NCBI RefSeq assembly: GCF_014203095.1
Contig: NZ_JACHIG010000015.1
Location: 48,096 to 112,095, forward strand
Length of the DNA: 64,000 bases
Direction of reading: 5' to 3'
Source: Prosthecobacter vanneervenii
GTDB taxonomy: Bacteria > Verrucomicrobiota > Verrucomicrobiia > Verrucomicrobiales > Verrucomicrobiaceae
Shown here piece by piece: positions 28,901-36,770 of the stretch. Each line of letters opens with the position of its first letter. Position 1 is the first letter of the stretch. The notes beneath the pieces are model-generated. The model was not told the origin of the DNA and did not search any database. It saw only the letters and a list, made by a program, of their open reading frames with translations. The position numbers were made by a program, and so were the translations under genes.

Positions 28901-29419
28901 CAAGTGACCGGGCCATGCAAGGTCGTCTTCTACTGGGGGGTGTCTTCCGAGGAAAATTACGACTTCCTACGCTTCTATATCGATGATGTCGAAAAAGAGG
29001 CCATCAGCGGTGAAGTGGGCTGGACACGCAAAGGATGGCTGATTCCTGCCGGCACGCACACTTTGAAGTGGGACTACAGCAAGGATGAATACACCGCCTC
29101 GGGTCTCGATTCGGGCTTGGTGGACCAGTTTGGCATCTACTACGACAACGATGGCGACGGCGTCCACTCGGACCTCGAAACGTGGTTCGGCACCAGTGAT
29201 TCTGATGCTCGCAGCTTTCCTACAACCGTGCTATCCAAAAGCACCAATACCACGCTGCAGTTCCCTTCCGTGCTCAATAACGACTACTTGATCCAGTACA
29301 GCGATGACATGCAGAACTGGACCTCGGAAATTTTCACCGCCACCGGCACATCCTCCACATGGACGGATCTGAACGCGTTCAAGAAGACGCGCCAGTTTTA
29401 CCGCGTGGGCATTCCGTGA
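25961..29419 (+). CDS. Secreted S8 subtilisin-like protease with P-domain and repeated C-terminal modules
   Basis: 1152 residues from the ATG at 25961, with leader MRFQILLILLAASGLLHAQ. An inhibitor-like propeptide precedes the S8 catalytic domain, furin/kexin-like in order: Asp183 in VAIVDDGLEVSHPDL, His220 in DFHGTSCAGVAA, Ser411 in FGGTSSATPAVAG. A proprotein-convertase P-domain lies at about residues 510-613 (LEHITVHVKARHTYRGNLEW, HCWGERSVGDWKLQAID). Then come putative immunoglobulin-like domains (LPSGLSLNPTTGWITGTP; LPAGLTLDAGTGLLYGS) and two related beta-rich repeats (VSSEKNYDYL and VSSEENYDFL). It is probably an extracellular protease. Its stop directly abuts the convergent M20 peptidase stop. 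Confidence 0.9.
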   Translation: MRFQILLILLAASGLLHAQVLVGGKQFERAMAESGPKGEWVLYEKGAPQNDGTRRWLTKRVLVELAPGTQAASLAQVAGVTQSAARGKYAVVEFAGAADAAISGAASLRKAPGVISAEPMLAHQLFHRFVPNDPYFAYNAANPGYQWHLINTGQNGATTGSDVNVSSVWDTYKGTGIRVAIVDDGLEVSHPDLSPNVDLANSFDFNDNDGDPSPGPTDFHGTSCAGVAAAKGNNGIGGSGVAPEATLVGLRLIAAPTTDQQEADAFSFKTDLISAKSNSWGPYDSAFGYYGPGPLSAQALSDAATTGRGGKGTVFLWAAGNGNQSGDDSNYDGYANSIHAIAVSAMNDKGRSSFYSEPGANILVCAPSNGGKEGITTTDRTGALGYNEDGGTVQYPDFSNTDYTNTFGGTSSATPAVAGVVALMLQANPNLAARDVQEILVSSATQNDYYDSDWVTNGAGFHFNIKYGAGLVNAQQAVSLASTWTNLPARQSKSYTATSMNLAIPDFNATGVSKTFTVPMADNLRLEHITVHVKARHTYRGNLEWRLISPSGISIRLARARFNDNGSDIDWTFMTPHCWGERSVGDWKLQAIDQMVGDVGTLDDATITFYGTPTSSAQPLPVITSNWIVFGREGWAINQQITASNFATSFGAGMGTYPSNQLPSGLSLNPTTGWITGTPQVTGVYQGWQSATNTTGTTTDLAYFYILAATPALSTAVDQPTSLKIVPFGFGDPYSETTTTHDGVDAVQTAAVDDEEYSGMEFTVNGPARLAFQWKVSSEKNYDYLVLTVDGYVKDYITGEVDWKQSTTDVGPGPHNVDIYYIKDQATAKGQDAGWIDQVVITPTTTAPVITTDTLNAYQGVYFRQTIIASNAPSTYTADGLPAGLTLDAGTGLLYGSVSTPGTYQITVYATNSFGTTSKTITLQVGTVEQGLAEALDATTQTFASSGDLKWVPQWLYAHDGNDAARSGDITDLQHSQMTTQVTGPCKVVFYWGVSSEENYDFLRFYIDDVEKEAISGEVGWTRKGWLIPAGTHTLKWDYSKDEYTASGLDSGLVDQFGIYYDNDGDGVHSDLETWFGTSDSDARSFPTTVLSKSTNTTLQFPSVLNNDYLIQYSDDMQNWTSEIFTATGTSSTWTDLNAFKKTRQFYRVGIP

Positions 29420-30571
29420 TCACTTCAAGCCTGCCAGGAAACGGCGGAAGAAGTCCACTCCTGCCTCCAGATCACTAACAGCGATGAATTCGTCCTTGGT
29501 GTGGGCCTGTGCAATGGAACCCGGACCGATGGCGATGGCAGGCGTGCCGGCAACGGCCAAGAAAGCGGCATCGCAAAACCACGGTGCGCCGGTCAGTTCG
29601 GATCCGGCAGCTATGAGCTTTTGAACGAAGGCATTGGCAGGATCGGTATCCAGATGGAAGGCCTCGCTCACGACGGTGACACTGGCGGAGTCGTCGATAC
29701 GCTTTACGAAATCGGTCAGGAGTTTCAGGGCTCCGCCTGCCCGCTGCAGTCCGGGGGTGGTGCGGATGTCCACGCGCAGCTTGCATGAATCTGCCACGAT
29801 ATTGCTGCGCGTGCCGCCTTGTACCATTCCAAGGTTGATCGTGCTGAAGCCCAGCCACTCATCTGAGCCGCCCTCCTGGGCCAGCAAAGCGCGGAACTGG
29901 GTGTCCAAGGCGGTGACAAGGCGGGCCATTTTCACGATGGCGTTCACTCCCAACTCTGGCGTCGCACCGTGAACTGCGACTCCGGTGGTGTGCACGTCTG
30001 CCCAGAGGCAGCCTTTGTGGCGGAAGACGGTCTTGAGGCTAGTGGGCTCGCCGATGATGGCGAGGTCGTAGCGGCCGTGATGCTTCGCAAAGTGTTGAGA
30101 ACCAAGCTGTGCGCTCTCCTCGGACATGAAGCCGACGAAGTGGACTTCGACGGGAAGAGAGGGGATTTCGTGGCGCATCTCGTGGAGGGCCCAGAGCATG
30201 GAGGCCATGGGGCCCTTGGTATCTGAGGCACCGCGGCCCCAGATGCGGCCATCGCGAAGCTCGCCGCCAAAGGGGTCGATGGTCATGCCACCCACGCTAA
30301 CTGTATCAGTATGAGGCGCAAAGAGGATGCGGGGCTTGGGGGAGCCGTCCGGGGAGGGATGGGTGGGGAAGCGGCCGATGACGTTGGGGCGGCCGGGTTC
30401 GACCTCCTCCAGGACGGCCTCAGCGCCGGAGGCGGTGAGGAAGTCGGCCACGTAGCGGGCGCATTGTTCCTCGCCAGTACTTGGCGTGCCAGGGTCGCCG
30501 TCGGGATTGACGGAGGGAATGCGGACGAGAGCCTGGGTGAGTTCGACGACGTTCGCTGGGAGGGGGGCCAT
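29420..30571 (-). CDS. M20 family metallopeptidase (ArgE/DapE-like)
   Basis: 383 residues from the ATG at 30571. This is a di-zinc M20 amidohydrolase: metal His/Asp in ILFAPHTDTVSVGG, bridging Asp in WGRGASDTKGPMASML, catalytic Glu in GFMSEESAQLGSQHF and metal Glu or Asp in AIIGEPTSLKTVFRHKG. The dimerisation lid is VHTTGVAVHGATPELGVNA, and a last zinc His would lie in the AQAHTKDEFI segment. Acetylornithine deacetylase (ArgE) is the nearest group; succinyl-diaminopimelate desuccinylase or a dipeptidase is also possible. The gene is monocistronic and divergent from the dihaem cytochrome gene. Confidence 0.88.
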   Translation of the reverse strand: MAPLPANVVELTQALVRIPSVNPDGDPGTPSTGEEQCARYVADFLTASGAEAVLEEVEPGRPNVIGRFPTHPSPDGSPKPRILFAPHTDTVSVGGMTIDPFGGELRDGRIWGRGASDTKGPMASMLWALHEMRHEIPSLPVEVHFVGFMSEESAQLGSQHFAKHHGRYDLAIIGEPTSLKTVFRHKGCLWADVHTTGVAVHGATPELGVNAIVKMARLVTALDTQFRALLAQEGGSDEWLGFSTINLGMVQGGTRSNIVADSCKLRVDIRTTPGLQRAGGALKLLTDFVKRIDDSASVTVVSEAFHLDTDPANAFVQKLIAAGSELTGAPWFCDAAFLAVAGTPAIAIGPGSIAQAHTKDEFIAVSDLEAGVDFFRRFLAGLK

Positions 30572-30715
30572 GAGGCAGAAAGGCACAGGCCGAGAGGGGG
30601 CGCAAGCACGCACCGAAATTGTCCTGTTTTGTGTCGGATTTGGCAAAGAGAGCCTGCGCGCCGGTTCCGAGAGGCATTGTTGCAACCCCTCTGCAACTTA
30701 CGGCGTTGTTCGCTC

Positions 30716-31456
30716 ATGAAAATTCGCCTCACCCTTTTCCTGACCTTGGTGGTAGCCCCGCTGGCACCGGGGGCCGATCCGGTGGCACCTGCTGCTGTGG
30801 CCGCCACGAATGCGACGGATGGCAAAACCATTTTTCAGACGGTCTGCGCCCAATGCCATGGCGCCTCGGGTGAAGGAAAGGCGGAGCTCAAGTCGCCATC
30901 GATCGCCGGCATGCCGGCGTGGTATACGAGCACGCAGTTTAAGAATCTGCGTGAGGGGCGTCGGGGCCATGATGCGGCTGATCCGCAGTCGTTCATGATG
31001 GCGGCGGTGGCGAAGGCGCTGAAGCCGGAGCAGGTGAAGGCGGTGATCGCACATGTGGAGAAGATGCCGGTGCAGACGCCGAAGGGAGCTGACCGGGAGA
31101 TGGCCAACACGAATCCGCAGGAGGGCATGCAGCTTTTCCAGGAGCGGTGCATGGAGTGCCATCGCTACAATGGGAGCGGAGAGATGGCCTTTGGCAGCCC
31201 GCCGCTGGTGGGACGTCAGGGCTGGTATCTGGAAGCGCAGCTGAAGAATTTTAAATCGGGGAAACGCGGCGCGGTGAAGGACGATGTGAATGGCGCGAAG
31301 ATGGTGCAGATGACGACGCTGTTCATCGAAGACGAGCAGATGCTGCGGAACGTGGTGGCGTATATCATGACGCTCAATCCGGAGCCGGAGCCTGCGGCTG
31401 GTGATGGCAAAAAGGAGGTGATTGAAGACAATCCGTTTATTAGTGCGGGGCAGTGA
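30716..31456 (+). CDS. Dihaem cytochrome c
   Basis: 246 residues with signal peptide MKIRLTLFLTLVVAPLAPGA. Two class I cytochrome c domains are seen: CAQCH at residues 44-48 with the MPAWY methionine region, and CMECH at 145-149 with a following GSPPLVGRQGWYLEAQL. This tandem layout resembles cytochrome c4/c553-like periplasmic electron carriers to terminal oxidases or dehydrogenases. No oxidase gene is adjacent. The ATG at 30716 fits the leader; the longer frame upstream overlaps the divergent M20 gene. Confidence 0.9.
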   Translation: MKIRLTLFLTLVVAPLAPGADPVAPAAVAATNATDGKTIFQTVCAQCHGASGEGKAELKSPSIAGMPAWYTSTQFKNLREGRRGHDAADPQSFMMAAVAKALKPEQVKAVIAHVEKMPVQTPKGADREMANTNPQEGMQLFQERCMECHRYNGSGEMAFGSPPLVGRQGWYLEAQLKNFKSGKRGAVKDDVNGAKMVQMTTLFIEDEQMLRNVVAYIMTLNPEPEPAAGDGKKEVIEDNPFISAGQ

Positions 31457-31511
31457 TCAGGCGTAGGACTGGGGTTGTTTGACCATTGTCTCGAAAGGTC
31501 ACCGGACCATA

Positions 31512-31535
31512 CCGCACTCGGAGAGTGCGGACCAC
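31512..31535. repeat. Dispersed hairpin element, copy A
   Basis: CCGCACTC-GGA-GAGTGCGG followed by ACCAC: a perfect 8-bp stem with a three-base loop. The same core occurs at 36519-36542 and 51736-51759. This copy lies in the 175-bp spacer between the dihaem cytochrome and DUF1501 stops, and its flanks (CACGCTGGGTGGG) also match copy B. Confidence 0.85.
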
Positions 31536-31631
31536 TTCACGCTGGGTGGGCGAATGTGATGGGAGCGTGAGTGGGCGCTGGTGGACGGGCGGGCTGTCGC
31601 CACACCCGTCCTACGGCGGAGGTGCCGCTGG

Positions 31632-32927
31632 TCAGGCGTGGGCTTGGAGTTCTTTGACGGGTTCGCCTTTGCTGAGGGCCATGGGGCGGCCGACGGGGGT
31701 CATGACTTCTTTGGAGTAGTCGATGCCGAGAAGGTTCTGGATGGTGGCGTGGAGGTCTTCGACGAGGACGGGTCGTTCGGGTTCTTTCTTTTCGCCCGTT
31801 GGATCGGTGGAGCCGATGACGCGGCCTCCGGCGAAGCCGCCGCCGGCGACGAGCATGCTGAAGGCGTGGGGCCAGTGGTCGCGGCCGCCGACGTTGTTGA
31901 TCTTGGGGGTGCGGCCGAATTCGCCGCCGCAGACGACGATGGTGCTTTGGAGGAGGCCGAGCTTTTTGAGGTCGCGAATGAGGGAGGCGTAGGCAGCGTC
32001 GAGGATCTTTACCTGCGTGGCCTGGCCTTCGAAGTTGTTGGCGTGGGTGTCCCAGCCGTTGAGGGTGACCTCGACGCAGCGGACGCCGGCCTGGATGAGA
32101 CGCACGGCTGAGTAGCAGCTGCGGCCGAAGGGAGTGTCGCCATAGACGCTGAGATCTTTGACAGGGGCATCGCTGACATTGAAGGCTTTGAGCTGCTCTG
32201 AAGACATCATCTTGCGAGCGCGCTGCATGGAGAGCTGGTGGAGTGTTTTGGATTGATCGAGGTCGGGCTCGCGGCCACGGGCGAAGGCCTGCTCGACCAC
32301 GGAGAGGCCTTCCATGCGCTGGTCGAGGCGTTTGTCGTTCACGCGTGCTTTGACATCGGGCACGGGGGACTTGGGGTCGTACATCTGGAAGGCGTCGTAC
32401 TTGGCGCCGAAGAAACCGCCGCGTGCGGGCCATTGATTGGGGAGGATGGAGACGTGGGTGGGGATTTCGATTTTGGCGTCTGGTAGTTCGTGGCAGACGA
32501 TGGCACCGATGCTGGGGTGGATGAGGGTGGGATCGGGGCGGTAGCCGGTTTTGATGTTGTAGAAGGCGCGCTCGTGGTCGCCCTCTTTGCTGACCATGGA
32601 GCGGATGAGGGAGACGTCCTGCATGACGCTGGCGGTTTGTTCGAGACCGGAGGCGAAACTGACGCCTTTGATGGCGGTGGGGATGGTTTTGACGCCGCCA
32701 CCGATTTTGGTTTCGGGGTGGGGATCGAAGGTGTCGAGCTGGGAGGCGGCACCGCCGAGCCAGAGAAGGATGAGGGAACGTGCGGGTTTGCCGGAGGGGG
32801 CGGTGGCGGCCTCGGCGGCGAGGATGTCGGCGAGCGGGGTGAGCCAGGAGAGGCCTGCGGCGGTGGTGCCGCGAAGGAGGGAGCGGCGGGTGAGGTGGTC
32901 AGGGCCTTGGCAGGGGGAGGTGTTCAT
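31632..32927 (-). CDS. DUF1501 family protein with twin-arginine signal
   Basis: 431 residues. The leader LTRRSLLRGTTAAGLSWLTP has the twin-arginine motif. Family motifs are LILLWLGGAASQLDTFDPHP, the middle NQWPARGGFFGAKYDAFQ, VEVTLNGWDTHANNFEGQ, and VVCGGEFGRTPKINNVGGRD with HWPHAFSMLVAGGG. It is shorter than the DUF1501 protein at 7850-9274 and belongs to a different subgroup. It forms a same-strand pair with the DUF1549/DUF1553 gene 283 bp upstream, though the gap is unusually wide for a coupled pair and contains repeat debris. Confidence 0.9.
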   Translation of the reverse strand: MNTSPCQGPDHLTRRSLLRGTTAAGLSWLTPLADILAAEAATAPSGKPARSLILLWLGGAASQLDTFDPHPETKIGGGVKTIPTAIKGVSFASGLEQTASVMQDVSLIRSMVSKEGDHERAFYNIKTGYRPDPTLIHPSIGAIVCHELPDAKIEIPTHVSILPNQWPARGGFFGAKYDAFQMYDPKSPVPDVKARVNDKRLDQRMEGLSVVEQAFARGREPDLDQSKTLHQLSMQRARKMMSSEQLKAFNVSDAPVKDLSVYGDTPFGRSCYSAVRLIQAGVRCVEVTLNGWDTHANNFEGQATQVKILDAAYASLIRDLKKLGLLQSTIVVCGGEFGRTPKINNVGGRDHWPHAFSMLVAGGGFAGGRVIGSTDPTGEKKEPERPVLVEDLHATIQNLLGIDYSKEVMTPVGRPMALSKGEPVKELQAHA

Positions 32928-33024
32928 GGCAATGACGAATGCAGAATGACGAAACCAGAATGGAGAAGGCAGGGGGAAAAGCCCGGATGGATAGGCGAGG
33001 GTGGATGGGCTTGTTGGGGAGAGT

Positions 33025-33045
33025 CCCAGTTGCGGCGCAACTGGG
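33025..33045. repeat. Perfect hairpin CCCAGTTGC-GGC-GCAACTGGG
   Basis: A 9-bp stem with a GGC loop lies in the gap between the DUF1501 and DUF1549 genes, followed by CTACTTTGGTGGG. Form and size match the CCGCACTC element but the stem sequence differs. No T-run follows, so it is not a typical terminator. Confidence 0.6.
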
Positions 33046-33130
33046 CTACTTTGGTGGGCGGCTCAGAGGCTGTGTGGGGAATGGGGGGCAGGATTTCGAG
33101 GGCTGAGACCGCCGGTAAAATCAGAATTCA

Positions 33131-33160
33131 AAACGCGAATGGGCGCGAATGACCGCGAAT
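33131..33160 (+). repeat. Three 10-bp direct repeats NNNCGCGAAT
   Basis: Three adjacent units share CGCGAAT (AAACGCGAAT, GGGCGCGAAT, GACCGCGAAT). They lie in the 283-bp gap upstream of the DUF1501 gene and look like decayed low-complexity spacer DNA. Confidence 0.6.
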
Positions 33161-33210
33161 TTTTAGGAATGATGAATTCAGAAATTGGGGAGTGTTTGTA
33201 CCCCTATGGG

Positions 33211-34869
33211 TTAATGGTTCCAGGAGAACTCGGTGGCGTTCATGAGGGTCCAGTAGAGGTCGGACATGGCGTTGCTGCGGGTGGAGGTGTTTTTGGCAGA
33301 GGCCAGCAGCCCTTTGAAATGCTCCGCCTCGGCGGCCGTGGGGCGGCGGGTGAAGATGGAGAGGTAGGCGGCCTCGACGGCGGAGGCGGTGTCGGGGGCG
33401 AGCATGCTGATGCGGGTGCTGGCGTTGATGAAGGGATTTCCAGAGGTGTTGTTGGTGATCATGTTTCCATTCATGAGCAGGAGGCGCTGGGGAATGGTGC
33501 CGCCGGAGTCTTCAAAGTTGTCCTCGCCGGAGTCGCCGTAGCGTTTGACGAAGTTGGCGACGTCGATGTCGCGTTTGATGCGGAAGAGGACGTGGGTGTC
33601 GGAGTCGATGGTGCTGAGGGAGGCGGCCTGGATGACGCTGCCGGCCATCTGCTCGGGACGGAGGCGGGTGACGGGAAAGGCGGCCCAGGCGTTTTCTGCG
33701 GCCGTGGTGACAGGATGATCCGGGTCTGCCGACTGGCTGGACATCTGGAAGGCGCGGGTGCTGACGATGACGCGGATGAGGCGCTGAAGGTCGTAGCGGT
33801 GCGTGGTGAAGTCATCGGCGAGGATTTCCATGCCGGGAGGGAATGGGCCATCGAGAGGGATTTCGTCCACGGGTGAGACCAGGGGGCGATTGAAGAGGAG
33901 TGCCCACATGCGGTTTACGATGGTGCGGGCGAAGGCTTTGTTTTCTTTGGCGGTGACCCAGGCAGCGAGTCTGGTGCGGGGCTCTCCTTTGGCGGGAAGC
34001 AGCTCGGGTTTCCAAGGTACGTGGGGGGAGACCTTGGCCTCCTCGGCCTGGCCGAGATAGCGGACTTTGTAGCTGAGCTTGGGGTCGTCGTGGAGGCCAT
34101 TGAGTGAAAAGTCGGCCTGACCGAAGAAGGCGGCGAGCTGGTGGAAATCGGTCTGCTTCCAGGTGCTGCCGAGCTTGCCATCGTGGCACTGAACGCAGTC
34201 GATGCGAACGCCGAGGAAGGCGCGGCTGACTTTGGCGGCGAGCTTGACCTCATCCGGGCCTTTGTTGTTTTCCCGGGTCACTGAGACGAAATTGACGGCC
34301 GGGTTGGTGGTCCAGACGCCGTGGGAGTCGATCAAGGCGCGGGCGATCTGATCGTAGGGACGGTTTTGCTGGATGGAGTCGCTGAGCCACTCGACGAGAC
34401 GACGGCGGCGATAGATGAAGAACTGGCCGTTTTCGATGCCTACATAGACGCGGGCGAGGCGCTCGGCGAGGTAGTCGCTGGTGCGGCGGTCGGTGAGCAG
34501 GTGGGAGAGCCACCACTGGGGCAGGTCCGGCTCTTTCAAGGCCTCCAGCATGCGGACCTCCTCAAGGGAAGGAATGCTGCCGGTGAGAGCGAGAGAGAGC
34601 CGCCTGACGATGGTGAGATCGTCCGCCCTGGCGACTGGCTGGAGCTGCCTCTGCGCCCAGTCTTTTTCAAACTCTGCGTCCACTTTGGCGGCTGCGAGCT
34701 GGATGTCTGCCTGGGCGGATTTCGAAAGACGCGAGGCGCTGCCCGCCAGCCGCACGGGGGGTGCGAGGAGCTCGGCGACGCCCCAGCAGATACCGACTGC
34801 GAGCGCACCGAGGATGACGGCAGTGCGCAGCCAGAGGAGCCAGCTGGGAGTGGGGGAGGCGGAGTTCAT
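33211..34869 (-). CDS. DUF1549/DUF1553 cytochrome-like protein
   Basis: 552 residues from the ATG at 34869. An N-terminal membrane anchor (TAVILGALAVGICWGVAELL) replaces the PSD1 haem domain of the larger paralogue at 9271-11763. DUF1549 follows (TIVRRLSLALTGSIPSLEEV, YVGIENGQFFIYRRRRLVEW) with the haem-like site CVQCHDGKLG. DUF1553 is seen as FARTIVNRMWALLFNRPLV, the RLRPEQMAGSVIQAA segment, and GGTIPQRLLLMNGNMI. It is expected to work with the DUF1501 protein downstream. The absence of the N-terminal planctomycete cytochrome domain marks a distinct subtype. Confidence 0.88.
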   Translation of the reverse strand: MNSASPTPSWLLWLRTAVILGALAVGICWGVAELLAPPVRLAGSASRLSKSAQADIQLAAAKVDAEFEKDWAQRQLQPVARADDLTIVRRLSLALTGSIPSLEEVRMLEALKEPDLPQWWLSHLLTDRRTSDYLAERLARVYVGIENGQFFIYRRRRLVEWLSDSIQQNRPYDQIARALIDSHGVWTTNPAVNFVSVTRENNKGPDEVKLAAKVSRAFLGVRIDCVQCHDGKLGSTWKQTDFHQLAAFFGQADFSLNGLHDDPKLSYKVRYLGQAEEAKVSPHVPWKPELLPAKGEPRTRLAAWVTAKENKAFARTIVNRMWALLFNRPLVSPVDEIPLDGPFPPGMEILADDFTTHRYDLQRLIRVIVSTRAFQMSSQSADPDHPVTTAAENAWAAFPVTRLRPEQMAGSVIQAASLSTIDSDTHVLFRIKRDIDVANFVKRYGDSGEDNFEDSGGTIPQRLLLMNGNMITNNTSGNPFINASTRISMLAPDTASAVEAAYLSIFTRRPTAAEAEHFKGLLASAKNTSTRSNAMSDLYWTLMNATEFSWNH

Positions 34870-34975
34870 GACGGGGCTTTGGGTCGAACCCTTATCTAAC
34901 ACGCAGGGTTATCTTTGGTTTCCTGAGGAAATTTGCAACTATCGGCCTGCTGACCGCTTTCATAGCCGCACCACC

Positions 34976-36142
34976 ATGACTGAGCCTACGCCGCCTCCCC
35001 TGCCCTCTGCGCCTGTCGAGGCAGAGCCTGTGCCGATGCAGGAGAAGAGAGGGCTCCTGCAAAAGATGGGCTCTGCGCTGGAGTGGGTGTTTGGCTTTGT
35101 GGCGCTGCTGGTGCTGGTGGCGGCGTGCTCGGTGGTGCCGGTGCTGAATTTTCTGAGCCTGGGGTACCTGCTGCATGTGAGCGGGACGGTGGCGCGGAAG
35201 GGGCGTTTCCGGGATGGATTTATCGGCGTGCGGAAGGCGGCGGTGCTGGGCAGCATTGCGGCAGGGACGTGGATCGTGGTGTGGCCTGCGCGGCTGGTGT
35301 CGAAGATGTGGAAGGATGCGGAACTGATCGCCCCGGGCAGCGGGATGGCGCGGGCGTGGCATGCGGGGCTGGTGGTGGTGATCGCGATCACGCTGGTGCA
35401 TCTTTTCTGGTCGTGCGTGCGGGGTGGGAAGCTGAGGCACTTTCTGTGGCCGCAGCCGCTGCGCTTTATGCGCTGGCTGCGGACGGGACAGAAGTTTGAG
35501 GGGGTGCAGAGCCGGATCACGGACTATGTGGTGGGGCTGCATCTGCCGACTTATTTCTGGCTGGGACTGCGCGGCTTTGTGGGAGCGCTGGCGTGGCTGA
35601 TCGTGCCGGTGGGTATTCTGCTGGCGGCGACGCGGCTGCCGGTGGGGGGATCGGTGCTGCTGTCTCTGCTGGGTGGTGGGCTGCTGCTGGCGGTGGCGAT
35701 TCACCTGCCGTTTTTACAGGCGCAGTTTGCGGAGAGCGGGCGGTTTGGCGCGATGTTTGAGCTGCGCGAGGTGCGCCGACTGTTTCTGCGGGCACCGCTG
35801 GCGTTTTGGTTTGCGCTCATTATTACGCTGCTGTTTGCGGTGCCGCTTTATTTGCTCAAAATTGAGCTGACGCCGAAGGAGCTGGCGTGGCTGCCGAGCC
35901 TGCTGTTTGTGATTTTCATCTTTCCAGCGCGAGTGCTGACGGGCTGGGCGATGAGCCGGGCGACAAGGCGCGAAGAGCCGCGGCACTGGTTTGCACGATG
36001 GACGGCGAGGCTGGGGATGGTGCCGGTGGCGGTGTTTTACACGCTGGTGGTTTATTTCACGCCGTACCTGTCATGGAACGGGGCGTGGAGCCTGCTGGAG
36101 CAGCACGCGTTTCTGGTGCCTGCGCCGTTGATGGCGCTGTAG
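34976..36142 (+). CDS. Polytopic membrane protein of unknown function
   Basis: 388 residues from the ATG at 34976. A proline-rich cytoplasmic start (PTPPPLPSAPVEAEPVPMQ) precedes about seven or eight hydrophobic helices, for example VFGFVALLVLVAACSVVPVL, GLVVVIAITLVHLFW, VGALAWLIVPVGILLAAT and LAFWFALIITLLFAVPLYLL. The SLGYLLHVSGTVARKGRFRD segment recalls DUF4013-type proteins, but the match is only by eye. The gene is divergent from the DUF1549/DUF1553 gene, with a 106-bp gap. The plus-strand G-richness is very strong here. Confidence 0.65.
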   Translation: MTEPTPPPLPSAPVEAEPVPMQEKRGLLQKMGSALEWVFGFVALLVLVAACSVVPVLNFLSLGYLLHVSGTVARKGRFRDGFIGVRKAAVLGSIAAGTWIVVWPARLVSKMWKDAELIAPGSGMARAWHAGLVVVIAITLVHLFWSCVRGGKLRHFLWPQPLRFMRWLRTGQKFEGVQSRITDYVVGLHLPTYFWLGLRGFVGALAWLIVPVGILLAATRLPVGGSVLLSLLGGGLLLAVAIHLPFLQAQFAESGRFGAMFELREVRRLFLRAPLAFWFALIITLLFAVPLYLLKIELTPKELAWLPSLLFVIFIFPARVLTGWAMSRATRREEPRHWFARWTARLGMVPVAVFYTLVVYFTPYLSWNGAWSLLEQHAFLVPAPLMAL

Positions 36143-36770
36143 GGGGTTTGCAGTTGTTGGCGGTGGTTTGCGGTTGTTTGCAGTGGTTGGCCGGAGTTTC
36201 GGAAGGGGGAGCGTTTCCGGTCTAGAGAACGTGGGGACGTTCGGTTTTGCCGCAGAGGGGCAATGAGGCAGAGGAGGCAGAGATGAAGAGTGGGTATATG
36301 AGTTTGGTTGCTGCTGGGGTGGTGTGGAGTTGGTGAGGTGGTGGAAGATTGGCGCTGCTGAGTGCCATCTATGGCTGGCATGTCACCGAAGTAGCTGGGA
36401 TGGTCGGGTGTCAGCGTGTTTACGGCGCACTGATCGACAGACAGGAGTGTCCGTCGTACTTCACGGGCTGGCCGTCGTGGTCAGAGTGAGAGTTGTGGAT
36501 GGAGGAACGAGATGGAAGCCGCACTCGGAGAGTGCGGACCACGCCGCGCTGGGTGGGATGGCGGCGGTGGGGAAGTGGCGTGGTTTTGAATTGCTCTTTA
36601 TCACTCCTGGATTTCGCCTTTGTTTAGACTGGGGTGATTGTTCGCTGGTTTCCTGTGGCGGGAGGTTGTGATCGAGGACGAGTTCGAGTAGGAGGACCCG
36701 TTCTCCGCTCTGCGAGCTACGAAGGGCAAGCCGAGAACGATTTAGACACCTACACACACGATTCGGACTC
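36143..36770. other. 628-bp non-coding spacer with repeat debris
   Basis: I find no convincing gene. The spacer begins with G/T-rich imperfect repeats of the form TTTGCRGTTGTT (36146-36195) and holds dispersed hairpin copy B (36519-36542) in its second half. Near the end GACGAGTTCGAGTAGGAG and a T-poor stretch precede the TauE/SafE gene. A promoter for that gene should lie in the last 100 bp, but I cannot assign one. Confidence 0.5.
36519..36542. repeat. Dispersed hairpin element, copy B
   Basis: CCGCACTC-GGA-GAGTGCGG-ACCAC with left flank GATGGAAG and right flank GCCGCGCTGGG. Both flanks agree with copy C (51736-51759), so the repeated unit is at least about 40 bp long. Confidence 0.85.

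Noticed and set aside
32933..33170. Spacer frame starting MTNAECRMTKPEWRR as a gene
   Set aside because: The stretch is low-complexity spacer DNA (repeats of GAATG and GACGAA) between two genes of one strand. It has no start signal and no plausible domain.
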